Source: Nitrosospira multiformis (GTDB lineage Bacteria > Pseudomonadota > Gammaproteobacteria > Burkholderiales > Nitrosomonadaceae). Taken from it: 64,000 nucleotides of DNA. Each line of letters opens with the position of its first letter. Position 1 is the stretch's first letter. The DNA lies in contig NZ_FOCT01000001.1 of NCBI RefSeq assembly GCF_900110185.1, positions 62,001-126,000 on the forward strand, written 5' to 3'. The notes beneath the pieces were generated by a model, which had not been told where the DNA came from, made no database searches, and worked only from the letters and a program-made list of their open reading frames with translations. The translations under genes and the position numbers were made by a program. Shown piece by piece: positions 1-9,001 of the stretch.

Positions 1-41
1 GCATGCAATATTCCTAAATGAATACATTCGAAAGGGACGGT

Positions 42-854
42 ATGAAGAGATTGAGCAGGCATTTTTTAATTATTTCGTGTTTTGCTTTACTGACAAGCAC
101 CGGGATGCTTGGTTCTGTAAAAGAGGTGTTCGCACAGGAATCCTCGGGACCTCATGCCAACCCCGGGGGTGAGGCAAAAACGCCCAAAACGAAAATTCTG
201 GAAGCAGGCGCAAAGCTGTTGCAAAGCGATTCTCCCTTGAAACCATTTAGCATTTATCTGGTTGGTTTCCATCCAATGAAGGATTCTCCGGAAGATCAGA
301 TGGAGGCTCATCACTATTGTCACCAGGTAAACGAGGATTTTGCGCAGTGTACGTTATTCGATGGCAACACGGAGGATGCAAACCTGAACGGCATCGAATT
401 CATCATCTCGGAAAAGCTTTTCAACACGCTACCCGAAGGGGAAAAAAAGTACTGGCATCCGCATAATGGCGAAATTCTTTCCGGGCAGCTTGTAGCCCCC
501 AACATCCCCGGTATTGCGGAAAAAGAGTTGATGAAAGGGAAGATGAATAGCTATGGCAAGACCTGGCACGTCTGGAACACGGGCTACGAAGGTAAGCTTG
601 GAGATGCGCTACCCCTCGGTCAGCCGATGCTGGGCTGGTCTTTTAATCATGAAGGAGAAGCAGCGCCTGGATTGATCGAAAAGCGAGACAAGAATATGAA
701 AATAGACAGTGAGGAAAAGCGCAGACAGCGTGCAGATTTAAAACAGCTTGCCAAACCGCAGTCGGGCGTTGATGACCTTAAAGGCCAGTTTGCTCGACCG
801 ACGAAGGATATACCCGGTGTAATCGATAACAAAGCTCAAGAAAAAATCCAATAA
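42..854 (+). CDS. Exported DUF1264 (oil-body-associated-protein-like) protein
   Basis: A 270-residue secreted protein. The start at 42 is preferred over the in-frame ATG at 18 because an AAAGGGA ribosome site lies just upstream and the first residues then form a signal peptide (MKRLSRHFLI, hydrophobic core to about residue 24, likely cleavage near VFAQ). The mature part has the DUF1264 signature: a SPLKPFSIYLVGFHP stretch, a HHYCHQVNEDFAQC segment, a KYWHPH motif and a KTWHVWNTG block. In plants the family is known as OBAP; the bacterial role is unknown. The His-rich motifs could bind metal, which is inference. The gene converges with its downstream neighbour across a 20-bp gap. Confidence 0.8.
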   Translation: MKRLSRHFLIISCFALLTSTGMLGSVKEVFAQESSGPHANPGGEAKTPKTKILEAGAKLLQSDSPLKPFSIYLVGFHPMKDSPEDQMEAHHYCHQVNEDFAQCTLFDGNTEDANLNGIEFIISEKLFNTLPEGEKKYWHPHNGEILSGQLVAPNIPGIAEKELMKGKMNSYGKTWHVWNTGYEGKLGDALPLGQPMLGWSFNHEGEAAPGLIEKRDKNMKIDSEEKRRQRADLKQLAKPQSGVDDLKGQFARPTKDIPGVIDNKAQEKIQ

Positions 855-874
855 GCAGTACTCTTTTCATATTT

Positions 875-2074
875 TTATTGTAACCGCTCCACTAGCTCCG
901 ATTCAGATGCAATTTCCAATGCGACAAATTGGGTGAATTGCATTCTGGAGAAATTATTGTCAGCCACCAGCACGATAGTGCGTTTGCCGTTGAATTCGGG
1001 GCCAAAGGTAATGCCTTCTATGTTGCCGATAGCCAGAGCCGAGCCATCCGCATTTTTCAGGTCTGACATATCAAGCAGAAGAACCTTTTTTACCGGAGAG
1101 ATGCTCTTGTCCGCTATCGATTCCACTCCGGAAATGTTGGTGGCGTTCCTTGCATCTGCGTAATAAAGCCGGACGGTATATCCGGTATTAATACGGCCGG
1201 GCGTGATTGCTCCGGGGGATAAGGCCCGTTCGATGGTGATGAATTGGCGGTCCCCGATGGCGAGGAAGTCGCTCACTCCGATGATAGCGAAATCACCGAG
1301 CAAGGACGGTACGGACGTAACAGGCTCAACATCGTAAGCATATTCCGCGACTGATTTCCCGGTGGCAATGTCGAAGGCAAGAATACGTGCGCGTGAGCCT
1401 CTATAGGCATTGGCAGGGGGAGAATCCTGAACCAGGCCGTTTTCGGTAGCTGTATACAGGGTTGTACCGTCGGTGGAGATTGTCAGGCTCTCGAATCCCA
1501 AATTGTCGTAAACGCCCTTACTACCGGTAAATGTCCAAAGACGGGAGCCACTGGGAGAGTAGTAAACGGGAACAACGAAATCCCGAGAATGGCTGCCATC
1601 AGTATTCATTTCGCGCACCGCAGGGCTTCGGAAACCCGATATCTCCCGGCGGCCTTCCTCACTCCAATAAATCTTGTTGCGGCTGCCGTCAAAACGGAGG
1701 CCTTCCGGATCCACGGAGTTTTTCTCGAACGCCCCCCCACCGGGTTGCTGGATCGTGGTTACAGCGTGAAAGGTCACGCCCGCCATACCCGGCTTGGCCG
1801 AGCACTGGAATTTGGCGAGATCCAGAGACAATTCGTAAAATCGCGCCGGATTGGTTCTGCTGCGATCGTCGCTAATGGATAGGTAACGGTCAGTGCTTGC
1901 GTTGTAGTCCAGAGATGACAATCCGCCGACCGTTGTTCCTTTGAATCTTGTCTGTTTGGGTACGATTTGCTGGCCAATATAATTGAGAGCAAAACCTGCT
2001 GATTCGGCGGCGCGAAGTGGAGGGATAAAGCCTATTTCCAGGACGACAAAGGCAGCAAGAAGAATTATTTTCAT
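875..2074 (-). CDS. Esterase-like activity of phytase family protein (exported)
   Basis: A 399-residue protein with an N-terminal signal peptide (MKIILLAAFVVLEIGFIPPLRA, cleaved around residue 22). The body fits the phytase-like esterase family (Pfam PF13449): an early GGLSSLDYN segment, an SISDDRS motif, a DPEGLRF block, and a late IGNIEGITFGP segment followed by LVADNNFS. These recur in the beta-propeller-like fold of the family, which is usually periplasmic. The substrate cannot be read from the sequence; phosphate ester or lipid hydrolysis is only suggested by the family name. It converges on the DUF1264 gene and has its own upstream region. Confidence 0.8.
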   Translation of the reverse strand: MKIILLAAFVVLEIGFIPPLRAAESAGFALNYIGQQIVPKQTRFKGTTVGGLSSLDYNASTDRYLSISDDRSRTNPARFYELSLDLAKFQCSAKPGMAGVTFHAVTTIQQPGGGAFEKNSVDPEGLRFDGSRNKIYWSEEGRREISGFRSPAVREMNTDGSHSRDFVVPVYYSPSGSRLWTFTGSKGVYDNLGFESLTISTDGTTLYTATENGLVQDSPPANAYRGSRARILAFDIATGKSVAEYAYDVEPVTSVPSLLGDFAIIGVSDFLAIGDRQFITIERALSPGAITPGRINTGYTVRLYYADARNATNISGVESIADKSISPVKKVLLLDMSDLKNADGSALAIGNIEGITFGPEFNGKRTIVLVADNNFSRMQFTQFVALEIASESELVERLQ

Positions 2075-2252
2075 GAGTATCAGCTACTGGAGCAAGATCG
2101 GGAAAAGCACATATTATGCGCAGCCTGTAAAAATGCGCTAACCATCGCGTAACTACTTTTTGTCGCCAAGTCTCGAAATATACAAAGCGCTCTGTTTTCC
2201 CCGCTAAGATAAAGGAATAACACATCGCTCCCGGCAGGGCTACAGAATTGTG

Positions 2253-3128
2253 ATGACTTGCGCTCTTAATATTAACGTGATTGGTATATACAGAAGCTTC
2301 TGGACAGCATTCGGCATATTCCTGCTTGTTTCTTATGTTTCCGGATGCGCCCCTTTCAGGGAAGTGAAAGCTTTTGCCGCTCTTTCTTCAGAGGCGGCAA
2401 GTTATGATGAGCTCACGAGAGATTATGTGGCTGCGCTCGATCGCCGCAAACAATACCAACCGGAGAAATTCCACGGTGAGCTGGAAGCACAGAAAATCCG
2501 CCGGGAGGCGCAGCGAGCCAGTCTGGATCTGCTCCAGCAAACCGTGACAGACTATATGCAAGGTTTAGCCAACCTGGCCTCCGGTAACACTCATACCTAT
2601 GATAAGTCACTAAAAGAATTGAGCGCAAATCTCAGTAGGGCGACACTGCTGACTTCCCAAGAGAAAGAGGCGGTGGGAGCGCTATCTACGCTGCTCGCAC
2701 GCGCCGTAACTGCGGGTTATCGGCTCCATGAACTCAGGAAGCTGGTCCGTGACGCCAATCAACCGCTTCAGCATGTAATTCAGGCTATGCGAAAGATCGT
2801 GGAGAAGGGCATGATTGCCGATTTACAGGTAGAAGCGGTGCTGCTCGGCAGATATTATGACAATTTCATGTATGCGCCGGATAATCCCATGGAACCGGTG
2901 GCAATGGCACTTGCAAGAGAGGCGAGGACGGAATCACTGGGCCGTGTAAATAACCGGATCAGGAGTGCACAGAGTTATATTGCCGTGCTGGATAAAATCG
3001 CTGCTGCGCATCAGTATCTGTATGAGTACCGGGAAAAGATCGGCAGTAACGAGTTGGACGAGCAATTCAAACCCTATGTCGCAGACCTTCGCATGGCTTT
3101 CCGGGGTTTGCTCGATGTTTCGCATTAA
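2253..3128 (+). CDS. Putative lipoprotein of unknown function, helical
   Basis: About 291 residues. A GTG at 2250 directly precedes the ATG at 2253; either could initiate. A hydrophobic segment (AFGIFLLVSYVSGC) ends in a lipobox with Cys near residue 32, so an outer-membrane or inner-membrane lipoprotein is likely. The rest is almost entirely predicted alpha-helix, rich in Glu, Arg, Ala and Leu, without a motif I recognise. It is followed after 30 bp by another short helical gene and then by an ABC exporter, so the three may share a transcript; a periplasmic accessory role is a guess. Confidence 0.7.
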   Translation: MTCALNINVIGIYRSFWTAFGIFLLVSYVSGCAPFREVKAFAALSSEAASYDELTRDYVAALDRRKQYQPEKFHGELEAQKIRREAQRASLDLLQQTVTDYMQGLANLASGNTHTYDKSLKELSANLSRATLLTSQEKEAVGALSTLLARAVTAGYRLHELRKLVRDANQPLQHVIQAMRKIVEKGMIADLQVEAVLLGRYYDNFMYAPDNPMEPVAMALAREARTESLGRVNNRIRSAQSYIAVLDKIAAAHQYLYEYREKIGSNELDEQFKPYVADLRMAFRGLLDVSH

Positions 3129-3158
3129 AAGAGGTTAACGAAGAAAGAGAATAAACGC

Positions 3159-3581
3159 ATGGACAAGCTTTCATCCGATGATGCTTTCGAATTGGGCAAC
3201 CAGTTCCGGGATGCAGCAATTGCGCTTGGCGACTGGCGCATCCAGCATCGCGGCAGCTTGAGCAAGGCAGAATGGGATGAGCTCGATAGTCAGGAGATTT
3301 TACTTCTGAATACCGCTTCCAGTCTTTACACCAGTGCGATAGGGTTGGTATTGGCAGATGGCCAGCTTGCGATGGAACGGCTGCGGATGAGCGTTAAGGA
3401 GGCAAAAGCAGCAGTAAAGCATATCACCGCCCTGAAGCAGGCGCTCGATCTGGCATCCGCACTGGTTCTTCTGGCCGGCGCGGTTTATTCAGGCAACGCA
3501 GCGTCAATTCCTGCGGGAATCGTTGCACTGGAAGATGCAGTTGCGGCTATCGTTAGTGGTACTGATTCGCAAAACGCCTGA
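3159..3581 (+). CDS. Hypothetical helical protein
   Basis: 140 residues, starting at an ATG with an AAGAAAGAGA ribosome site a few bases upstream. No signal peptide. The sequence is mostly amphipathic helix with an Ala/Leu/Gly-rich hydrophobic segment near residues 100-125 (ASALVLLAGAVYSGNAASIPAG) that could be a membrane helix or a buried helix. No family recognised. It lies 30 bp after the preceding lipoprotein gene in the same direction, so the two are probably co-transcribed and may work together. Confidence 0.6.
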   Translation: MDKLSSDDAFELGNQFRDAAIALGDWRIQHRGSLSKAEWDELDSQEILLLNTASSLYTSAIGLVLADGQLAMERLRMSVKEAKAAVKHITALKQALDLASALVLLAGAVYSGNAASIPAGIVALEDAVAAIVSGTDSQNA

Positions 3582-3676
3582 CTGTTCAGTAGGAGTTTTT
3601 GCGCCAGCAACCGTGTGCGGTTTCCATGCGGTCATCCGCCTCAGATAAAGTAGCGTAACCGCATCTGACATCATCG

Positions 3677-4705
3677 GTGAATAAAAAACTCGTCCTTATA
3701 GGAATAGCAATAGGACTTGCCCTGATTTCGGTGGGAGCGGTAAGCTGGTTTTTTACCCATAAGAAAAGCAATGGTGAGTTCCTGACTCTCTTTGGCAATG
3801 TGGATATCCGCCAGGTTTCTCTCGCCTTCAACGGAAACGATCGGATCGCTGAAATGCGAGTGGAGGAAGGAGATCGGGTCAAGGCCGGACAAGTTCTGGC
3901 AATGCTGGATACTCGTATTCTCACGTTGCAAGTTGCGCAAGCCGAAGCTCAGGTTGCCGCCCAGGAGCAAGCTCTGTTACGGCTTGAGAACGGTACCCGT
4001 CCCGAGGAAATAGCACAGGCCAAAGCCGAAGTTGCTTCCGCTCAGGCTGATGCCGATCTCGCTAAACAGCTTCTCGGTCGCTTGCTGGAAATTGAAAGTG
4101 ACTCGGGGGCGGCCGTCAGTCAACAGGATCTCGACAATGCCAGGTCTCGCCATCGAGTGGCCGTAGCGCAACTCGAAAATCGTAAAAAGGCACTGCAACT
4201 GGCATTGATCGGGCCGCGCAAGGAAGATATTGCGCAGGCGGAAGCACAGTTGAACATTTTTCGCGCTGAATTGGCCTTGCTACGGCACCAGCTTGACCTG
4301 GCCGAATTGAAATCCCCTATTGATGCTGTCATACGCTCGCGTCTTCTCGAACCGGGAGACATGGCTTCGCCACAACGTCCGGTTTATGCGCTTGCCATAA
4401 CTGATCCAAAATGGGTCCGAGCCTACGTATCCGAGATTGATCTCGGGCGCATCCAGCTTGGCATGAGCGCAGAGGTTGTTACCGACAGTCATTCGGAGGA
4501 GTCCATTCATGGTCGTATCGGCTATATCTCGTCGGTTGCCGAGTTCACCCCAAAGCCTGTACAAACCGAGGAGTTGCGCACCAGCCTTGTCTATGAGATA
4601 CGGGTGTATGTGGAAGACGCGGAGGACAGGCTGCGTCTGGGTATGCCTGCCACCGTGCATATCGCTCTCAGAAATAATGGAAATTCCAGCGAAGTGAAGC
4701 ATTGA
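3677..4705 (+). CDS. HlyD-family periplasmic adaptor of an ABC-2 exporter (YbhG-like)
   Basis: 342 residues with a GTG start. One N-terminal membrane helix (LVLIGIAIGLALISVGAVSWFF) anchors it. Next come a lipoyl-like half (NVDIRQVSLAFNG, VEEGDRVKAGQVLAMLD), a long Ala/Gln/Glu coiled-coil hairpin (about residues 85-200, repeated AQAEAQ), the second lipoyl half (LKSPIDAVIRSRLLEPGDMA) and a beta-barrel region. This is the membrane fusion protein order seen in YbhG. Its stop overlaps the start of the ATPase gene (TGATG), indicating translational coupling. With the next three genes it should form an exporter; the substrate is unknown (the E. coli YbhGFSR system has been linked to drug and cation export). 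Confidence 0.88.
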   Translation: MNKKLVLIGIAIGLALISVGAVSWFFTHKKSNGEFLTLFGNVDIRQVSLAFNGNDRIAEMRVEEGDRVKAGQVLAMLDTRILTLQVAQAEAQVAAQEQALLRLENGTRPEEIAQAKAEVASAQADADLAKQLLGRLLEIESDSGAAVSQQDLDNARSRHRVAVAQLENRKKALQLALIGPRKEDIAQAEAQLNIFRAELALLRHQLDLAELKSPIDAVIRSRLLEPGDMASPQRPVYALAITDPKWVRAYVSEIDLGRIQLGMSAEVVTDSHSEESIHGRIGYISSVAEFTPKPVQTEELRTSLVYEIRVYVEDAEDRLRLGMPATVHIALRNNGNSSEVKH

Positions 4706-6504
4706 TGGAACAAATGCGGCTTGCGCTGGCGGCAACCGGCATTTGCAAGCGCTTTCTGGTCAAAAAAACCGGTCAGATAACCCAAGCTGTCGCAGGCGTT
4801 TCCATGGAAGTGCCTGCGGGTTCGCTTACTGCGCTGGTGGGGCCGGATGGGGCTGGCAAGACTACTCTCTTGCGTATGTTCGCGGGTTTGATAAAGCCGG
4901 ATGACGGACGCCTCCAGGTATTGGACGTGAATGTCGTAACGGACCCGCAAACAGTGCAGGATCGCATAAGTTATATGCCGCAGCGCTTCGGCCTGTATGA
5001 GGATTTGAGCGTTCAGGAGAATCTCGATCTTTATGCAGACCTGCATGGCGTACCGCAGGAGGTACGCGGACAACGCTATCGTCGACTGCTGGAAATGACC
5101 GATCTCATCCGCTTCACACGGCGCCCGGCGGGAAAACTGTCAGGAGGCATGAAACAGAAGCTGGGCTTGGCCTGTACTCTCGTGCGTTCTCCCGAGCTGC
5201 TGCTGCTTGATGAGCCAACAGTGGGAGTCGATCCGTTGTCGCGACGGGAGTTGTGGGAGATCATCGGGCAATTGATCGATGAGGAACAACTGACGGTGTT
5301 GATTACCACAGCCTACCTCGATGAAGCCGAGCGTTGCGCCAGGATTTATGTGCTGGAGGAGGGCAAACTAGTTGCTGAAGGCCCACCTGACGAGATACGG
5401 CAGCACGCACGCAGCCTTTGCTTTGTCGCCACCCCAACCCAAGGTCAGCCTTCACGAGTTCTACAGGCACAACTGCTGGATGATTCCAGAAACATCCTAG
5501 ATGCCGTGCCTCAAAGCGGGGCAGTACGTTTTATCCGTCGCCCTCATGCACGGCAGCAGGATATCGATACGTTGTTGAGCGATATTGAAGCCATCTCGGT
5601 GGAGGCGCGTCTTGAAGACGGGTTTATGGTACTGCTGCGTGAACAGTACCAAATGACTCCGCCAGATACTCTCCCGTTCGAGAGGCCGGCATTGTCTGCA
5701 CCTACCGGGGGAGAAAATCGCCAGTCGGATGAAAAGATCATTGAGGTACGTGAGCTGGTACGAAAATTCGGAGATTTTGTCGCTGTCGATCACGTGTCCT
5801 TCTCAGTGCAGCGCGGTGAAATCTTCGGGTTGCTAGGGCCGAATGGAGCAGGCAAGACCACGACCTTTCGCATGCTTTGCGGTCTGCTCCCCGCAACCAG
5901 CGGTTTTCTTCAGGTGGCAGGGGTCAACCTTCGGCATGCGCGTGCTCCCGCACGCCGAAGGATAGGCTATGTTGCCCAGAAATTCGCCCTTTATGGGGAT
6001 TTGACCGTGCGGGAAAACCTGGAGTTTTTCGGGGGGGCCTATGGTCTTTCTGGCGAACAGCTACGCAAGCGTATTCAGACCGTCACCCAGCAATTTGATC
6101 TTGCAGGGAGAGAGCAATCTCCCAGCGGTATATTACCCGGTGGTTTCCGCCAGAGGCTTGCCATGGCGGTTGGCCTGCTGCACGAGCCTGAAATCCTGTT
6201 CCTGGACGAGCCCACCAGCGGGATCGATCCACTGAGGCGGCGAGAGTTCTGGCGTCGCATTACTGCACTATCGGAAATGGGCACCACGATCATCATTACA
6301 ACCCATTTCATGGAGGAGGCGGAATATTGCGACCGTATTGTGATCCAGGACAATGGCAGGTTAGTGGCCATGGGAACGCCATACGAGGTTCGCGGGCAAG
6401 CCGGGGGGAAGAATGCTACGCTGACGATGGAAGAGGCATTCATTCGTATCGTTGCTCACGAGCGGGAACGAGATAAATCGACTGAAAGAGCTCTGAGCTT
6501 ATGA
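4705..6504 (+). CDS. ABC exporter ATP-binding protein with two fused ATPase domains (YbhF-like)
   Basis: 599 residues from the ATG that overlaps the upstream TGA; a TTG at 4702 is an alternative. Two complete nucleotide-binding domains are visible. Domain 1 has Walker A GPDGAGKTT (about residue 48), signature LSGGMKQ and Walker B LLLLDEPTVGVDP. Domain 2 has GPNGAGKTT (about residue 378), a variant signature LPGGFRQ and Walker B ILFLDEPTSGIDP. The LPGG-type second signature is usual in YbhF homologues. The tandem arrangement lets one polypeptide energise the two permease subunits encoded next. The stop overlaps the first permease start (ATGA). Confidence 0.92.
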   Translation: MEQMRLALAATGICKRFLVKKTGQITQAVAGVSMEVPAGSLTALVGPDGAGKTTLLRMFAGLIKPDDGRLQVLDVNVVTDPQTVQDRISYMPQRFGLYEDLSVQENLDLYADLHGVPQEVRGQRYRRLLEMTDLIRFTRRPAGKLSGGMKQKLGLACTLVRSPELLLLDEPTVGVDPLSRRELWEIIGQLIDEEQLTVLITTAYLDEAERCARIYVLEEGKLVAEGPPDEIRQHARSLCFVATPTQGQPSRVLQAQLLDDSRNILDAVPQSGAVRFIRRPHARQQDIDTLLSDIEAISVEARLEDGFMVLLREQYQMTPPDTLPFERPALSAPTGGENRQSDEKIIEVRELVRKFGDFVAVDHVSFSVQRGEIFGLLGPNGAGKTTTFRMLCGLLPATSGFLQVAGVNLRHARAPARRRIGYVAQKFALYGDLTVRENLEFFGGAYGLSGEQLRKRIQTVTQQFDLAGREQSPSGILPGGFRQRLAMAVGLLHEPEILFLDEPTSGIDPLRRREFWRRITALSEMGTTIIITTHFMEEAEYCDRIVIQDNGRLVAMGTPYEVRGQAGGKNATLTMEEAFIRIVAHERERDKSTERALSL

Positions 6505-7664
6505 GTGGAAAAAACACCCAATCAGGCCAACGGAATTATCTCGGCTTTCAACTACGGCTCATTTCCCTGATTCGAAAGGAAATACGTCAGTTGTTGCGAG
6601 ACAAAAGCAATCTTGCAGTTGGAATTGGTCTCCCCATGATATTGATCCTCATTTTCGGTTATGGCCTGTCACTCGATGTGAGGAATGCGCCCGTTGCAAT
6701 CGTACTGGAAGATGCATCCCCCACTGCAGTCGACGTTGTCTCCGGCCTGGAACTCTCTTCGTATATTTCACCTGTAAGAGTTCCATCCATGCAGGAGGCA
6801 GAACGTTTGATGCGGGCGCGCGAAGTAGAGGGAATCTTCCGGATACCAAGCGATTTTTCCCGGCGATTGGGAGAAGGCAAAGCACAAGTCCAGTTTCTGG
6901 CCTATGGAACAGATTCCACCCGCGCAACAATCATTCGAAACTACATCAACAGTATTGTTGGCCAGTGGACGTTGCGACAGGCGGAGCGAAAAGCAGCTTT
7001 GCAAGCCCCGACCGGAGGTAGAATCACATTGGTGGAACGCTTGTGGTTCAACTCTGCTAACTCCAGCACATGGTATCTGGTTCCGGGCTTGATCGTTCTG
7101 ATCATGACACTCATCGGGGCCTTTCTCACCGCAATGGTGATGGCGCGCGAGTGGGAACGCGGTACCCTGGAAGCATTGTTCGTCTCGCCCGTGCGCCCCA
7201 CGGAAATCCTGCTGGCGAAAATTATCCCCTATTTTCTGGTTGGTATGGCGGGTCTCGGGGTATGCCTAGGCGCGGCGCATTTTCTGTTCGAGGTGCCCAT
7301 GCGTGGTTCACTGCTGATCCTGCTGGGCGGTTCGATGCTCTATCTATTGGTGGCGCTGGGTTTCGGCCTGGTCATCTCCTCCATAACCAAAAACCAGTTC
7401 ACTGCCAGTCAAATCGCAATTATTACCAGCTTCATGCCGGCGCTCATGCTTTCCGGTTTTCTCTTCGACTTGCGCAACGTGCCTGTTGTCATTCAGCTGG
7501 TTGGAAAGATTCTACCGGCCACTTATTTCATGGAATTGATCCGGACGCTGTATCTCGCCGGCAACGTATGGCCTGTAATAATCCGGAATTATGCGATTCT
7601 CGCAAGCTATGCAGTGTTGCTGCTCGGTCTCGCGCGCTTCGTTACCCGCAAGAAGCTGGATTGA
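6501..7664 (+). CDS. ABC-2 type permease (YbhS-like)
   Basis: 387 residues. An N-terminal membrane helix (LAVGIGLPMILILIFGYGLSL) is followed by a large extracytoplasmic domain (about residues 50-180) and then five membrane helices, the ABC2_membrane_3 layout. The MAREWERGTLEALFVSPV segment is the conserved coupling-helix region of this family. It overlaps the ATPase gene by 4 bp and is followed closely by a paralogous permease, so the exporter probably has a heterodimeric membrane part. Confidence 0.9.
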   Translation: MSGKNTQSGQRNYLGFQLRLISLIRKEIRQLLRDKSNLAVGIGLPMILILIFGYGLSLDVRNAPVAIVLEDASPTAVDVVSGLELSSYISPVRVPSMQEAERLMRAREVEGIFRIPSDFSRRLGEGKAQVQFLAYGTDSTRATIIRNYINSIVGQWTLRQAERKAALQAPTGGRITLVERLWFNSANSSTWYLVPGLIVLIMTLIGAFLTAMVMAREWERGTLEALFVSPVRPTEILLAKIIPYFLVGMAGLGVCLGAAHFLFEVPMRGSLLILLGGSMLYLLVALGFGLVISSITKNQFTASQIAIITSFMPALMLSGFLFDLRNVPVVIQLVGKILPATYFMELIRTLYLAGNVWPVIIRNYAILASYAVLLLGLARFVTRKKLD

Positions 7665-7668
7665 CCTC

Positions 7669-8778
7669 ATGCTCGATCTGGCGCGCCGCATTATCAGCCT
7701 GTGTCGCAAGGAGTTTCTGGCAATCCTGAAAGATCCGGCCAATCGGGTCATTCTTGTCGTCCCGTCGCTGGTGGAAAGCTTTTTATTCGGCTACGCTGCC
7801 ACTTTTGATCTCATCAACGTGCCCTATGCCTTGCTTGATCAGAGCCGCGGTGCTGCCTCCGTTGAATTGATAGCGCGTCTAGATGGAACCGGTGTTTTTA
7901 AGCGGGTCGCAACCTTGCAAACACAGCGGGATATCGCGGGAGTGATCGATTCGCAGCAGGTCCTGATGGTGATACAGATCGGGCCACGCTTCGAGCAGCA
8001 AGTGAACGCGGGCGAGCTTGCCCCGGTGCAATTGATTCTCGATGCACGCAACTCCAACAGTGCCAGCTCTGCTGCAGGGTATGTCGCTTCAATTATCGAA
8101 TCCTATAATACGACGTTAGGTGGCAACGCGACACAGCCCCTTACGGTTGAGGCACGCTCCTGGTACAACCCCAATCTGGAGACCCGCTGGAATCTGATGC
8201 CAGGCTTGATCGCCTCGCTCAGCATGATACAGACAATGTTGCTGGCTGCGCTTACTGTGGCGCGCGAGCGCGAGAACGGTACGTTCGATCAGTTACTGGT
8301 GACACCGTTTTCACCCATGGAAATCATGGTGGGCAAGGTGATTCCAATCGTTACAATAGGTCTGCTGCAATCCACTATTGTTCTCCTGGTGTCGCTCTAC
8401 TGGTTCGAGGTGCCGCTTGCCGGCTCGCTGGTAACACTCTATACCGGCTTGGCATTGTTCATCATTGCCAGTGTAGGGCTGGGTCTGGCGATTTCTGCGG
8501 TTTGTACCACTATGCAACAGGCCATGCTCTATACTTTCATGCTGGTGATGCCGCTCATAATGCTTTCAGGCCTGACGACGCCAGTGCGCAACATGCCGGA
8601 ATTTCTTCAGGCTATTACTCTGGCTAATCCTCTCCGCTTTGCTGTTGACCTGATGCAGCGTGTGTATCTGGAGGGGGCTGACTTGTCGATGGTCGGCTAT
8701 GACCTGATTCCGCTCCTGATCATGGCGGCTGTCACGTTGCCTTTCGCCGCATGGCTGTTTCGGAACCGGTTGCTGTGA
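7669..8778 (+). CDS. ABC-2 type permease, second subunit (YbhR-like)
   Basis: 369 residues from the ATG at 7669; an in-frame start at 7591 would lie inside the upstream permease and is rejected. The layout matches the previous gene: N-terminal helix (VILVVPSLVESFLFGYAA), a periplasmic domain, a coupling segment (ARERENGTFDQLLVTPFSP) and a bundle of hydrophobic helices ending in AAWLFRNRLL. Only 4 bp separate it from the preceding stop. It is the last gene of the exporter operon; no clear terminator hairpin follows in the next 220 bp. Confidence 0.9.
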   Translation: MLDLARRIISLCRKEFLAILKDPANRVILVVPSLVESFLFGYAATFDLINVPYALLDQSRGAASVELIARLDGTGVFKRVATLQTQRDIAGVIDSQQVLMVIQIGPRFEQQVNAGELAPVQLILDARNSNSASSAAGYVASIIESYNTTLGGNATQPLTVEARSWYNPNLETRWNLMPGLIASLSMIQTMLLAALTVARERENGTFDQLLVTPFSPMEIMVGKVIPIVTIGLLQSTIVLLVSLYWFEVPLAGSLVTLYTGLALFIIASVGLGLAISAVCTTMQQAMLYTFMLVMPLIMLSGLTTPVRNMPEFLQAITLANPLRFAVDLMQRVYLEGADLSMVGYDLIPLLIMAAVTLPFAAWLFRNRLL

Positions 8779-9001
8779 TCGAAATCAAGAAGCTGCAGGC
8801 ACTGTAAGCAGAACACCTTTTCCCCTTCCAGTATGGCTCCACTCTCCTTCCAATGTGCATTGTTCTGTGAAAGGTTATACAGACAATGTGAATGTGGTTG
8901 TTATTTTACTTTCCTCAGCTATAAAGAAGGGCAATAGCAAAACGCAAGGCATTGCTATCGCAGAGCGCTCCACTCATTTCAAATGACGGGGGAAGTGAAA
9001 A

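Noticed and set aside
7591..7668. Upstream start for the second ABC permease
   Set aside because: It would overlap the first permease by about 75 bp; the ATG at 7669 gives the normal family N-terminus.
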